Shown here piece after piece: positions 17,531-26,087 of a DNA stretch of 42,336 nt (its first letter is position 1; each line of letters begins with the position of its first letter). Made by a program: the position numbers and the translations under genes. The notes beneath the pieces are model-generated. The model worked only from the letters and a program-made list of their open reading frames with translations. It made no database searches and had not been told where the DNA came from. This DNA is from an uncultured Clostridia bacterium (GTDB lineage Bacteria > Bacillota > Clostridia > Christensenellales > Borkfalkiaceae): positions 1 through 42,336 of the forward strand of contig CAMRSY010000012.1 of NCBI GenBank assembly GCA_947053545.1, in the 5' to 3' direction.

Positions 17531-19150
17531 ATGGAAATGAAGAAAAGAGCGCTTGTATCCGTATCGGACAAGGCGGGCGTAGTAGAATTTTGTAAAGGGC
17601 TTGTAGAAAACGGTTTTGAAATTATTTCTACGGGAGGAACAGCCAAGGCGTTAAAGGACGCGGGGCTTAAAGTTATAGGAATCTCCGAAATTACGGGCTT
17701 TCCCGAGTGCCTCGACGGCAGGGTAAAAACGCTTCACCCCAACGTTCACGCGGGGCTTCTCGCAATGCGTTCCAACCCCGAGCATATGGCTCAGCTGGAA
17801 AAGCTAAATATAAACACCATAGATATCGTATGCGTCAATCTGTATCCTTTTAAGGCGACGCTTGCAAAGGGCGCCGATTTTGCCGAGTGCGTTGAAAATA
17901 TAGATATCGGCGGACCTACAATGATAAGGGCGGCGGCTAAAAACTATCAGGACGTTGCCGTTATAGTGGACCCCAAGGACTACGGCAAAGTGCTTGCCGA
18001 GCTGGGTAACGGCGGTGTTACGCTCGAAACCAAAAAGTATTTACAGTATAAGGTGTTTGCGCACACGGCTGTATACGACAGCCTTATTTCCAACTATCTT
18101 GCGGCGCAGTTGGGCATAGAGTATCCCGACAGCGTTACCTTCGCTTACGAAAAGGCGCAGGAAATGCGTTACGGCGAAAATCCCCAGCAGTCGGCAGTTT
18201 TTTATAAAGAAGAGTTCCCCCGCAAGGGCAGTCTTGCTACGGCTAAACAACTTTGGGGCAAGGAACTTTCTTATAACAATATTAACGACGCGAACGGCGC
18301 GTTGGAGCTTTTGAAAGAGTTCGGTTCTACTCCCGCGGTTGTGGCCTGCAAACACGCAAACCCCTGCGGAGTAGGTACGGGCAAAGATATTCACGAAGCG
18401 TATCTGCGAGCATATAATTCCGACCCTGTTTCCGTTTTCGGCGGAATACTTGCAATCAACGGCGAGGTAGACGCGGCAACGGCGGAAGAAATAAATAAAA
18501 TTTTCATCGAAATCGTAATGGCTCCCTCCTATTCCAAGCAGGCGCTTGAAATTTTGGAGCAGAAAAAGAATATCCGCCTTTTGGTAATAGACGACATATC
18601 CGCCCGCAGAGAAGCTACGGCTAAGGATATGAAAAAGGTGTACGGCGGGCTTTTGGTACAGCAGTACGACGAGTGTCTTATAAAGGGCGAAGATATGAAA
18701 TTGTTTTCAACCAAGGCGGACGTAGAGGCGTCAACTTTGCCCAGCGGTAAAGAAAAAACTGTTTACGGTTGCGGTGTTGTTACAAAACGTGCGCCTACCG
18801 AAGAAGAAATCGAAGCGATGCTGTTTAACTGGAAGGTTGTTAAGCACACAAAATCGAATGCCATTGTTATAGGCAAAGAGGGCAGAACGACGGGCATAGG
18901 TATGGGACAGACCAACCGTATCTGGGCGGCTCAGCAGGCGATAGCGCACGCCGGCGCCGAAGCGAAAGGTTCGGTTATGGCTTCGGACGCGTTTTTCCCC
19001 TTCCCCGATTGCGTGGAGGAGTGCGTAAAGGCGGGCATTACCGCTATTATCCAGCCGGGCGGTTCCATTCAGGACAAGGCGTCGGTAGAAGCGTGCAATG
19101 CGGCTGGCATTGCAATGGTATTCGTAGGCGACAGACATTTCAAGCATTAA
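17531..19150 (+). CDS. purH: Bifunctional AICAR formyltransferase / IMP cyclohydrolase
   Basis: PurH performs the last two steps to IMP. The 539-residue protein has the N-terminal IMP cyclohydrolase (MGS-like) domain with VSVSDKAGV, STGGTA and GRVKTLHPNVHAG, and the C-terminal transformylase domain with RYGENPQQSA, CKHANPCGVG (Lys-His catalytic pair) and the final DAFFPFPDCVE and IQPGGSIQD blocks. It is slightly longer than the common 510-525. Shine-Dalgarno AGAGG lies before the ATG. A 147-bp structured gap follows, the only large one in the operon. Confidence 0.97.
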   Translation: MEMKKRALVSVSDKAGVVEFCKGLVENGFEIISTGGTAKALKDAGLKVIGISEITGFPECLDGRVKTLHPNVHAGLLAMRSNPEHMAQLEKLNINTIDIVCVNLYPFKATLAKGADFAECVENIDIGGPTMIRAAAKNYQDVAVIVDPKDYGKVLAELGNGGVTLETKKYLQYKVFAHTAVYDSLISNYLAAQLGIEYPDSVTFAYEKAQEMRYGENPQQSAVFYKEEFPRKGSLATAKQLWGKELSYNNINDANGALELLKEFGSTPAVVACKHANPCGVGTGKDIHEAYLRAYNSDPVSVFGGILAINGEVDAATAEEINKIFIEIVMAPSYSKQALEILEQKKNIRLLVIDDISARREATAKDMKKVYGGLLVQQYDECLIKGEDMKLFSTKADVEASTLPSGKEKTVYGCGVVTKRAPTEEEIEAMLFNWKVVKHTKSNAIVIGKEGRTTGIGMGQTNRIWAAQQAIAHAGAEAKGSVMASDAFFPFPDCVEECVKAGITAIIQPGGSIQDKASVEACNAAGIAMVFVGDRHFKH

Positions 19151-19297
19151 GCATTGGTTGCGGCGCAATACTGCGTCAAGCACAAATTTCCCTAAGTCAT
19201 TTACGCTTAGTAAACTCATTTCGGGAATTTGCACTTTCCTTGTCTTGCTTGTTTCTAAGCCGAGGAATAGTGGCGGAATATAATTAAGGAAAAAATT
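19151..19297 (+). repeat. Intra-operon gap with nested imperfect inverted repeats
   Basis: This 147-bp stretch between purH and purD holds no gene. It has nested pairs: TTTAC (19200-19204) with GTAAA (19210-19214), CTAAG (19192-19196) with CTTAG (19206-19210) as a competing pair, and an imperfect outer pair CAAATTTCCC (19183-19192) with GGGAATTTG (19223-19231). It could be a dispersed palindromic element or an mRNA processing hairpin. No second copy was noticed in the window. Confidence 0.45.
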
Positions 19298-20578
19298 ATG
19301 AACGTACTTGTGATAGGTAACGGCGGAAGGGAACACGCGGTACTGCTTGCATTGAAAAAGAGTCCGCGGGTAGAAAAACTGTACTGTATGAAAGGCAATG
19401 CCGGCACCGCGGAAATAGCCGAAAACGTAAACGTCGATTATATGGATAAAGAGGCGGTAAAGGCTTTTGCCCTCGCCAATCCTCATATAGATTACTATGT
19501 GGTTACTCCCGACGACCCTTTGGCAATCGGGTTAGTCGACGAGTTGGAAAGTATAGGAAAGCGCTGTTTCGGGCCAAATAAAGCCGCGGCGCAGATAGAA
19601 GCGAGCAAAGCCTTTGCCAAAGAGCTTATGCACAAATACGGCATCCCCACGGCTAAGAGCGCAACTTTCGACAACTACGGCGACGCGTTGGACTATGTAA
19701 GAAAAGAGGGCGCGCCGATAGTTCTTAAGGCGGACGGGCTTGCGCTGGGTAAAGGCGTATTAATCTGCGAAACGTTAAAGCAAGCCGAAGAGGGCTTGAA
19801 AGAGATTATGCTTGACAAAGCGTTCGGTTCGGCAGGTAACAAAATAGTTATCGAAGAATGTATGCGCGGCTTGAAATATACCCCCGGCGAAGAGGTTTCG
19901 GTGCTTTGTTTTACCGACGGCAACACAATCGTTCCGATGATTACGTCTTGCGACCACAAACGCGCGCTTGACGGCGACAAAGGTTTGAATACGGGCGGTA
20001 TGGGTACGTTTTCGCCCTGTCCTTTCTGGACCGAAGAGCTTGAAAAAGAGGTTTACGAGAAAATTCTTTTGCCTACAGTTAAAGCAATGAATGCGGAGGG
20101 TAAGCCGTTTAAAGGCTGTCTGTATTTCGGACTAATGCGCACAGATAAGGGAATGAAAGTGGTAGAATACAATTCCCGTTTCGGCGACCCCGAAACTCAG
20201 GTTGTTTTACCTATGCTTAAAACCGACCTTATGGATATCTTCGAGGCGGTAACCGACGGAAAGCTTGCCGATTTGAAAATAGAGTGGGATGACGGCGCTT
20301 GCATATGCGTGGTGCTTGCAAGCGGCGGATACCCCGTACACTATCAAAAGGGTAAGGAAATAACGATAGGCGATATCGGCGACTGTACGCTTGTACACGC
20401 GGGCACAACTTTAAAGGACGGAAAGCTGGTTACCAACGGCGGCAGGGTTTTAGGCGTAGTCGCCAAAGGCAAAGACGTGGAGACCGCGCGAAAGAAAGCT
20501 TACGCGGCAGTTGGAAATATTAGTTGGGAAGGTATGAGTTACCGTACCGACATAGGCGTTAAATACCGTAAAGGATAA
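19298..20578 (+). CDS. purD: Phosphoribosylamine-glycine ligase (GAR synthetase)
   Basis: PurD joins phosphoribosylamine and glycine with ATP, taking the unstable product of PurF. The 426-residue ATP-grasp enzyme starts MNVLVIGNGGREHA, contains VLKADGLALGKGV near 145-157, the TSCDHKRALDGDKG and NTGGMGTFSPCP blocks, and FGDPETQ. A Shine-Dalgarno AAGGA is present. The next small gene starts 1 nt after its stop. Confidence 0.97.
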   Translation: MNVLVIGNGGREHAVLLALKKSPRVEKLYCMKGNAGTAEIAENVNVDYMDKEAVKAFALANPHIDYYVVTPDDPLAIGLVDELESIGKRCFGPNKAAAQIEASKAFAKELMHKYGIPTAKSATFDNYGDALDYVRKEGAPIVLKADGLALGKGVLICETLKQAEEGLKEIMLDKAFGSAGNKIVIEECMRGLKYTPGEEVSVLCFTDGNTIVPMITSCDHKRALDGDKGLNTGGMGTFSPCPFWTEELEKEVYEKILLPTVKAMNAEGKPFKGCLYFGLMRTDKGMKVVEYNSRFGDPETQVVLPMLKTDLMDIFEAVTDGKLADLKIEWDDGACICVVLASGGYPVHYQKGKEITIGDIGDCTLVHAGTTLKDGKLVTNGGRVLGVVAKGKDVETARKKAYAAVGNISWEGMSYRTDIGVKYRKG

Positions 20579-20579
20579 A

Positions 20580-20765
20580 ATGAAAGAATACAGGGTAGAT
20601 ACTATAAGTACGGTTTTTAAAACCCGAAAAGGCTACGGCAAAGCATTGCAGAAACTGCTTGACGAGCGCGCTGCCGAGGGATATAAACTGCATACGCTGA
20701 ACACAACGATAGAGGTCGGTGTTGCGGTGTTTGAAAAAGAAAAGACGGGAAATGACAAAGGTTAA
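20580..20765 (+). CDS. DUF4177-like small protein in the purine operon
   Basis: This 61-residue protein has the DUF4177 layout: a first strand (EYRVDTIST), a helix with LLDERAAEGYKL and a last strand ending VAVFEKE. The AEG-Y/W turn after the helix is the family mark. Function is unknown. It is spaced 1 nt after purD and 2 nt before purL, so it is co-translated with both. It is not PurS, whose sequence is instead seen at the purL N terminus. The Shine-Dalgarno sequence AAAGGA lies inside the purD end. Confidence 0.8.
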   Translation: MKEYRVDTISTVFKTRKGYGKALQKLLDERAAEGYKLHTLNTTIEVGVAVFEKEKTGNDKG

Positions 20766-20767
20766 TT

Positions 20768-23700
20768 ATGATTTACAGAATTTTCGTGGAAAAAAAGGAC
20801 AATTTACAGGCGAAAAAGATTGCGGAAGATATTCGCACTCTGTTGAAAATCGACGTTAAAGACGTGCGCGTACTCATTAGGTACGACGTGGAAAATATCC
20901 TTAAAACCGAATTTAAGGCGGCGGTACCGTGCGTATTTTCAGAACCTCCGGTAGATAACGTTTATTTAGAAGAGGCGGAATTTTCCGACGATTATAAAGT
21001 TTTTGCAATAGCTTATCTTACGGGGCAGTACGACCAGCGCGCGGACAGCGCTGCGCAGTGCGTGCAGCTTTTAACGCAGAAAGAGCGTCCTTTAATAAAG
21101 TGCGCTACGGTTTACGCTGTAAAAGGCGTAAATTTAACCCAGCTTGCAAAAATTAAAAAGCACCTTATAAACCCCGTGGAAAGCGAGGAGGTGCCGCTTG
21201 AAAAGCCCGAAAGCCTCGCCCACGTCGCGCTTGCCGTGGAAGAGGTGAAAGAGGTTGAAGGTTTTAACGGAAAAACCGATGCGCAGATTGCCGAGTTCCA
21301 TTCGAAAGCAGGGCTTGCAATGAGCGTGGAAGATTTGAAATTTGTACGCGACTATTTTATAAAAGAGGGAAGAAATCCTACCGAAACCGAAATAAAAGTT
21401 ATCGATACATATTGGTCTGACCATTGCCGTCACACTACGTTTGCAACCGAAATTACGGGCGTTACGGTTCACAGCGATAATCCGCATGTAAACAAAGCTT
21501 TACAGACGTATAAAGGGCTGTTTGCCGAACTTTATAAAGACCGTACGGATAAATATCCCTGCCTAATGGATATTGCTACTATTGCGGTTAAAAAGCTTAA
21601 AAAAGAGGGGCTGTTAAATAACCTTGACGAAAGCGACGAAATAAACGCCTGCTCTATTAAAATAGATGCGGTTATAGACGGCAAGGAAGAAAAATATACC
21701 GTAATGTTCAAAAATGAAACGCACAACCACCCTACGGAAATCGAACCGTTCGGCGGTGCGGCTACCTGCCTTGGCGGCGCAATCCGCGACCCGCTGTCAG
21801 GCAGAACATACGTGTTGCAGTCTATGAGGGTAACCGGCTGCGCCGATCCTTCCGAGCCCATTGAAAACACGCTTGCCGGCAAGCTTCCGCAGCGCGTGAT
21901 AACTAAAACCGCGGCGGCAGGCTTTTCGTCGTACGGCAATCAGATAGGGCTTGCCACGGGGCAGGTAGATGAGGTTTACCATCCGGGATTCAAGGCAAAA
22001 AGGCTGGAAACTGGCTTTGTTGTAGGCGGTGCAAAATCAGATATGATTTACCGTGAAAAACCTGCAAAAGGCGATAAAATTATTCTTTTGGGCGGCGAAA
22101 CGGGGCGTGACGGCTGCGGCGGCGCCACCGGGTCGTCGAAAGCGCACGATAAAAAGTCGGTGCAAACTTGCGGAGCCGAGGTGCAGAAGGGCAACGCGTT
22201 GACAGAAAGAAAGCTTCAGCGCCTTTTCTTAAACGAAACTGCAACCCGTATGATTAAAAAGTGCAACGATTTCGGCGCGGGCGGCGTTTCGGTTGCCATT
22301 GGCGAGCTTGCGGACGGTCTTATAATCGAACTTGACAAAGTGCCCAAAAAGTACGAGGGACTGTCGGGCACCGAGCTTGCCATATCGGAAAGTCAGGAAC
22401 GAATGGCCGTAGTGGTTGCCGAAGAAAACGTGAAAGAGTTTATAGCGCTTGCGGCGGAAGAAAATCTTTCCGCAACGCCCGTTGCTACGGTTACAGACGA
22501 CAGAAGAATGAAAATGTATCACCGCGGCAAGGCTATAGTTGATATCTCGCGCGATTTTCTTGATACCAACGGTGTAAAACAGACAATTTCAGCTGAAATC
22601 AACGACAATATAACCCGTTTCTTCGATAAGCCCGAAATTTACGATTTCAAACAGACTGTTGCTCAAACGCTTATGCAGCTTAACGTTTGCTCTAAAAAGG
22701 GGCTTGCGGAGATGTTCGATTCAACGATAGGCGCAAAATCCGTTTATATGCCTTTCGGCGGCAAATACCAGCTTACGCCCGTCACTGCTATGGCGGCTAA
22801 AATAACGGGCGGCGAAACTGACGACTGCACCGTTTCGGCATACGGATACAGCCCCGAACTTTCATCGTCGTCGCCGTTTACGGGGGCAGTGTACGCGATA
22901 GTTGCTTCCGTTGCAAAAGTAGTGGCGGCCGGCGCCGATTACAGGGATATTCGCCTTTCGCTGCAGGAGTTCTTTATGCGTCTGCGCGACGATTCCAAAC
23001 GCTGGGGCGTGCCTTTGGCTGCGCTTCTCGGCGCGCTGTATGCTCAGGTAAATCTGGGGTTGGGCGCCATAGGCGGCAAAGACTCTATGAGCGGTACGTT
23101 CGAGGATATCGACGTTCCGCCCACGCTGATTTCGTTTGCGCTGGCACCTTCCAAAGCTTCCAAGCTAATAACCAACGTCGTAGAAAAAGCTGGTAAAAAG
23201 CTTTATCTTCTTCCTATGCGTAAAGACGGCTGTCAGATGCCCGATTTCGAGTATCTGAAAAAGTTATATTTCGTATTAAATTTGAACATCGAAAGCGGTA
23301 ATATCGACTTTGCAACGGTTATAGAAAAGGGCGGCGCCGTGCCCGCGGTTATTAAAAGCTGTTTGGGGAACGGACTCGGTTTCGATTTCTTCGGCGACAG
23401 CGGCTATCTGTTTGCCGAGCATTACGGAGATATAATAGTTTCGGCGGACGATATAACAAAACTCGGCAACGACATTGTGCGCGTGCTTTTGGGGACTGTT
23501 ACCGACGGCGCGTTTACTTACGGCGCCGACAGCGTTACGGTAAACCAGGCCACCGCATATTATACGGGCAAGCTTGCAAATGTTTTCCCCGCAACGGCAA
23601 AGGCGGAAGGGGTTGTGCCCCCCTGCGATTATTGCGGAGGAGCAAAATATTCTAACATATCTACAAAAACCACTTCGCCGCGCGTATTTATTCCCGCGTT

Positions 23701-24472
23701 CCCCGGCACAAATTGCGAGCTTGATACGGCAAGAGCTTTCAGGCTTGCCGGTGCCGAACCCGAAATTCTTGTTGTTAAAAACCGTTCGGCTGCAGATATA
23801 GAAGAAAGCGTAGAGGCAATTATCAAGGCAATCGATAAAGCGAACATAATCGCATTCCCCGGCGGCTTTTCTGGCGGCGACGAACCCGACGGTTCGGGTA
23901 AATTCATAGCTACAACTTTCAAAAATCCCGCCGTTGCAGAGCGCATAATGGAACTTTTGAACAACCGCGACGGTCTTGTACTGGGAATTTGCAACGGTTT
24001 TCAGGCGCTTATAAAACTGGGGCTTGTGCCTTACGGCAAAGTGAGCCCGCTAACCGAAAATTCGCCTACGCTTACTTACAACAATATTTCGCGCCACGTA
24101 TCCACTATGGTAAATATACGCGTTGCAAGCAATTTAAGCCCCTGGCTGTCCGGCTGTAACGTAGGCGACGTGTTTGCCGTTCCCGTATCTCACGGCGAGG
24201 GCAAAGTAGTAGCGCCGCAGTCCGAGCTGGATAAAATGCTTGCGGGCGGTCAGATAGCAACGCAGTACGTCGGTTTAAACGGCAAGCCTACAATGTTAAG
24301 CCCTTTCAATCCCAACGGCAGTATGTGGGCAATAGAGGGAATAACTTCGCCAGACGGAAGAGTGTTCGGTAAAATGGGACACTCCGAAAGGATAGGCAAA
24401 GACCTGTATAAAAATTACAGCGGCAATTTCGATATGAAAATTTTTGAAAGCGGTGTAAAGTACTTTAAGTAA
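20768..24472 (+). CDS. purL: FGAM synthase, large single-chain form (PurS-PurL-PurQ in one)
   Basis: PurL converts FGAR to FGAM with glutamine and ATP. The 1234-residue chain holds a PurS-like N-terminal region (about 1-90), the synthetase with SDHCRHTTF near 217-225, FKNETHNHPTEIEPFGGAAT near 317-336 and GGETGRDGCGG, and a C-terminal class I glutaminase from about 970. The glutaminase nucleophile is Cys1075 in LGICNGFQ and its His partner is His1142 in VSHGEG. This fused architecture explains why purS and purQ are absent from the operon. It is the last purine gene; nrdR follows after 63 bp with its own promoter. Confidence 0.97.
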   Translation: MIYRIFVEKKDNLQAKKIAEDIRTLLKIDVKDVRVLIRYDVENILKTEFKAAVPCVFSEPPVDNVYLEEAEFSDDYKVFAIAYLTGQYDQRADSAAQCVQLLTQKERPLIKCATVYAVKGVNLTQLAKIKKHLINPVESEEVPLEKPESLAHVALAVEEVKEVEGFNGKTDAQIAEFHSKAGLAMSVEDLKFVRDYFIKEGRNPTETEIKVIDTYWSDHCRHTTFATEITGVTVHSDNPHVNKALQTYKGLFAELYKDRTDKYPCLMDIATIAVKKLKKEGLLNNLDESDEINACSIKIDAVIDGKEEKYTVMFKNETHNHPTEIEPFGGAATCLGGAIRDPLSGRTYVLQSMRVTGCADPSEPIENTLAGKLPQRVITKTAAAGFSSYGNQIGLATGQVDEVYHPGFKAKRLETGFVVGGAKSDMIYREKPAKGDKIILLGGETGRDGCGGATGSSKAHDKKSVQTCGAEVQKGNALTERKLQRLFLNETATRMIKKCNDFGAGGVSVAIGELADGLIIELDKVPKKYEGLSGTELAISESQERMAVVVAEENVKEFIALAAEENLSATPVATVTDDRRMKMYHRGKAIVDISRDFLDTNGVKQTISAEINDNITRFFDKPEIYDFKQTVAQTLMQLNVCSKKGLAEMFDSTIGAKSVYMPFGGKYQLTPVTAMAAKITGGETDDCTVSAYGYSPELSSSSPFTGAVYAIVASVAKVVAAGADYRDIRLSLQEFFMRLRDDSKRWGVPLAALLGALYAQVNLGLGAIGGKDSMSGTFEDIDVPPTLISFALAPSKASKLITNVVEKAGKKLYLLPMRKDGCQMPDFEYLKKLYFVLNLNIESGNIDFATVIEKGGAVPAVIKSCLGNGLGFDFFGDSGYLFAEHYGDIIVSADDITKLGNDIVRVLLGTVTDGAFTYGADSVTVNQATAYYTGKLANVFPATAKAEGVVPPCDYCGGAKYSNISTKTTSPRVFIPAFPGTNCELDTARAFRLAGAEPEILVVKNRSAADIEESVEAIIKAIDKANIIAFPGGFSGGDEPDGSGKFIATTFKNPAVAERIMELLNNRDGLVLGICNGFQALIKLGLVPYGKVSPLTENSPTLTYNNISRHVSTMVNIRVASNLSPWLSGCNVGDVFAVPVSHGEGKVVAPQSELDKMLAGGQIATQYVGLNGKPTMLSPFNPNGSMWAIEGITSPDGRVFGKMGHSERIGKDLYKNYSGNFDMKIFESGVKYFK

Positions 24473-24479
24473 CACATTC

Positions 24480-24508
24480 TTTACAAACACAATGTTTTGT
24501 GTTATAAT
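24480..24508 (+). promoter_or_regulatory. nrdR promoter with an embedded NrdR-box-like palindrome
   Basis: TTTACA (24480-24485), a 17-bp spacer and TATAAT (24503-24508) form a good extended -10 promoter. The spacer contains ACACAATGTTTTGTGT (24487-24502), an inverted repeat ACACAA/TTGTGT that fits the NrdR-box consensus except mainly one core base. Its position between -35 and -10 suggests autorepression by NrdR. This is inference from position and motif. Confidence 0.7.
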
Positions 24509-24535
24509 TATTAAAAGCAAACTAGGGGACGCCAT

Positions 24536-24994
24536 ATGAAGTGTATGTTCTGCGGCTGCGAAGACAGTAAAGTTATCGACAGCCGTTCTGCCGACGAGGG
24601 CAGAACAATAAGAAGAAGAAGGGAATGCGTACAGTGCGGCAAGCGCTTTACTACGTACGAAACAATCGAGGATACTCCCGTGCTTGTTGTAAAAAGCGGC
24701 GGCACAAGACAGTCGTACGACCCGCTTAAAATTAAGAGCGGAATAATAAAGTCTTGCGAAAAGCGGCCAGTTTCTATGGAGAAGATAGACAAACTGGTCG
24801 ACGATATTACAAAGAGCGTCTACAATTCAATGGAGCAGGAAATTTCGTCTAAACATATAGGCGAAATGGTGATGGAAGGGCTTAAAAATCTGGACGAGGT
24901 AGCTTACGTCAGGTATGCAAGCGTATACCGTTCGTTTACCGATATCGACAGCTTTATGCAAGAGCTTCAGAAAATGATGGCTAACAGAAAATAA
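24536..24994 (+). CDS. nrdR: Transcriptional repressor NrdR
   Basis: NrdR senses dATP/ATP through its ATP-cone and represses ribonucleotide reductase genes by binding paired NrdR boxes. The 152-residue length is typical. The zinc ribbon uses Cys3, Cys6, Cys31 and Cys34, with RTIRRRREC and FTTYET following. The ATP-cone spans about 49-139. GGGG precedes the start codon. No ribonucleotide reductase gene is in the window; two NrdR-box-like sites are (24487-24502 and 11304-11351). Confidence 0.97.
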   Translation: MKCMFCGCEDSKVIDSRSADEGRTIRRRRECVQCGKRFTTYETIEDTPVLVVKSGGTRQSYDPLKIKSGIIKSCEKRPVSMEKIDKLVDDITKSVYNSMEQEISSKHIGEMVMEGLKNLDEVAYVRYASVYRSFTDIDSFMQELQKMMANRK

Positions 24995-25002
24995 TTATTA
25001 AA

Positions 25003-25022
25003 AAGGCAGTGCAAACTGCCTT
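25003..25022 (+). other. Intercistronic hairpin with GCAA loop, nrdR-ispG
   Basis: Perfect 8-bp stem AAGGCAGT/ACTGCCTT with a GCAA tetraloop sits in a 37-nt gap, 8 nt after the nrdR stop and 9 nt before the ispG ATG. No Shine-Dalgarno sequence lies between hairpin and ATG. No proper T run follows, so it is a poor terminator. Confidence 0.8.
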
Positions 25023-25031
25023 AAATTTTGT

Positions 25032-26087
25032 ATGGAAAGAAAGATTACAAAAACAGTTATTATCGGCGGCGTTAAGGTAGGCGGCGGCGAAAGCGTTAAA
25101 ATACAGTCTATGTGTACCTGTAAAACGTCGGATACAGTACGGTGTTCGGCTCAAATCAACGCGCTTGCAAACGCAGGCTGCGATATAGTAAGAGTGTCCG
25201 TTTTAGACGAAGACGACGCGGCGGCAATAAAAATCTTAAAGGCAAGTTGCTCGGTTCCGCTTGTTGCCGACATACATTTTTCGCACAAACTTGCGGTTGC
25301 GGCAATAGAAAGCGGTTGCGACAAAGTGCGCATAAACCCCGGCAATATCGGCGGTGAAAACCAAATTAAAATTGTGGCGGACTGCATTAAAGCGCACAAA
25401 ATACCCGTGCGCGTAGGCGCAAACACGGGTAGCCTTGAAAAGTCGTTTGCCGACAGATACGGTAAAAGCGCGCAGGCTTTGGTTGAAAGCGCAATGCAAA
25501 ACGTGCGTATTTTTGAAAAAAACGGAGTCGGCGATATAGTTGTGGCGGTTAAATCTTCCAACGTGCAGCTCACTTACGAAGCCTATACGCGGCTTTCGCA
25601 GATATGCGGATATCCTTTGCATATCGGCGTAACAGAGGCTGGTACGCGGCAAAACGCAATTGTAAAATCCGGCGCGGCGCTGGGCGCGCTGCTGTTAAAC
25701 GGAATAGGCGATACCCTGAGAATATCTATAACGGGCGATCCCGTTGAGGAGGTGTACGCCGCTAAACAGCTTTTACGCGCAGTGGGACTGGATAAAAATT
25801 TTGCCGAAGTGATTTCCTGCCCTACGTGCGGAAGGTGCCGCTGGAACGTAATGTCGCTAGCCGCAAAAGTAAACGAAAGGGTGAAAGACGTAAAAAAGCC
25901 GCTAAAAATAGCCGTTATGGGCTGTGTGGTAAACGGTCCCGGTGAGGCGGAAGATTGCGATTTGGGTATTGCGGGTTCGAAAGAGTACTGCGTACTTTTT
26001 AGGAAAGGCGAAATAATTAAAAGAGTTAGCGCAGAAAACGCGGAAGAAGAGTTTTTCAAAGAATTAAACGGTATTTTAAATGAGTGA
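25032..26087 (+). CDS. ispG: 4-hydroxy-3-methylbut-2-enyl diphosphate synthase (IspG/GcpE)
   Basis: IspG is a 4Fe-4S enzyme of the MEP isoprenoid pathway that converts the cyclic diphosphate MEcPP to HMBPP. The 351-residue protein has the TIM-barrel start with VKIQSMCTC, the DIVRVSV and VADIHF strands and RINPGN. Cluster cysteines lie in SCPTCGRC (Cys263, Cys266) and in the AVMGCVVNGPGEAEDCD block. The start codon lacks a Shine-Dalgarno sequence and follows a GCAA hairpin. In Bacillota, MEP genes often precede polC and rimP, and this order is kept here. It overlaps the next gene by 8 nt. Confidence 0.96.
   Translation: MERKITKTVIIGGVKVGGGESVKIQSMCTCKTSDTVRCSAQINALANAGCDIVRVSVLDEDDAAAIKILKASCSVPLVADIHFSHKLAVAAIESGCDKVRINPGNIGGENQIKIVADCIKAHKIPVRVGANTGSLEKSFADRYGKSAQALVESAMQNVRIFEKNGVGDIVVAVKSSNVQLTYEAYTRLSQICGYPLHIGVTEAGTRQNAIVKSGAALGALLLNGIGDTLRISITGDPVEEVYAAKQLLRAVGLDKNFAEVISCPTCGRCRWNVMSLAAKVNERVKDVKKPLKIAVMGCVVNGPGEAEDCDLGIAGSKEYCVLFRKGEIIKRVSAENAEEEFFKELNGILNE

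Noticed and set aside
18731-19486. Leftward 251-codon open frame spanning the purH end and purD start
   Set aside because: It runs antisense to well-identified purH and purD, has biased composition without a recognisable fold or Shine-Dalgarno, and is a shadow of the codon usage.
24457-24466. AAAGTACTTT as a second NrdR box for nrdR
   Set aside because: It is a neat palindrome but matches the NrdR consensus poorly and is centred 33 bp away inside the purL end, so it is not annotated as an operator.
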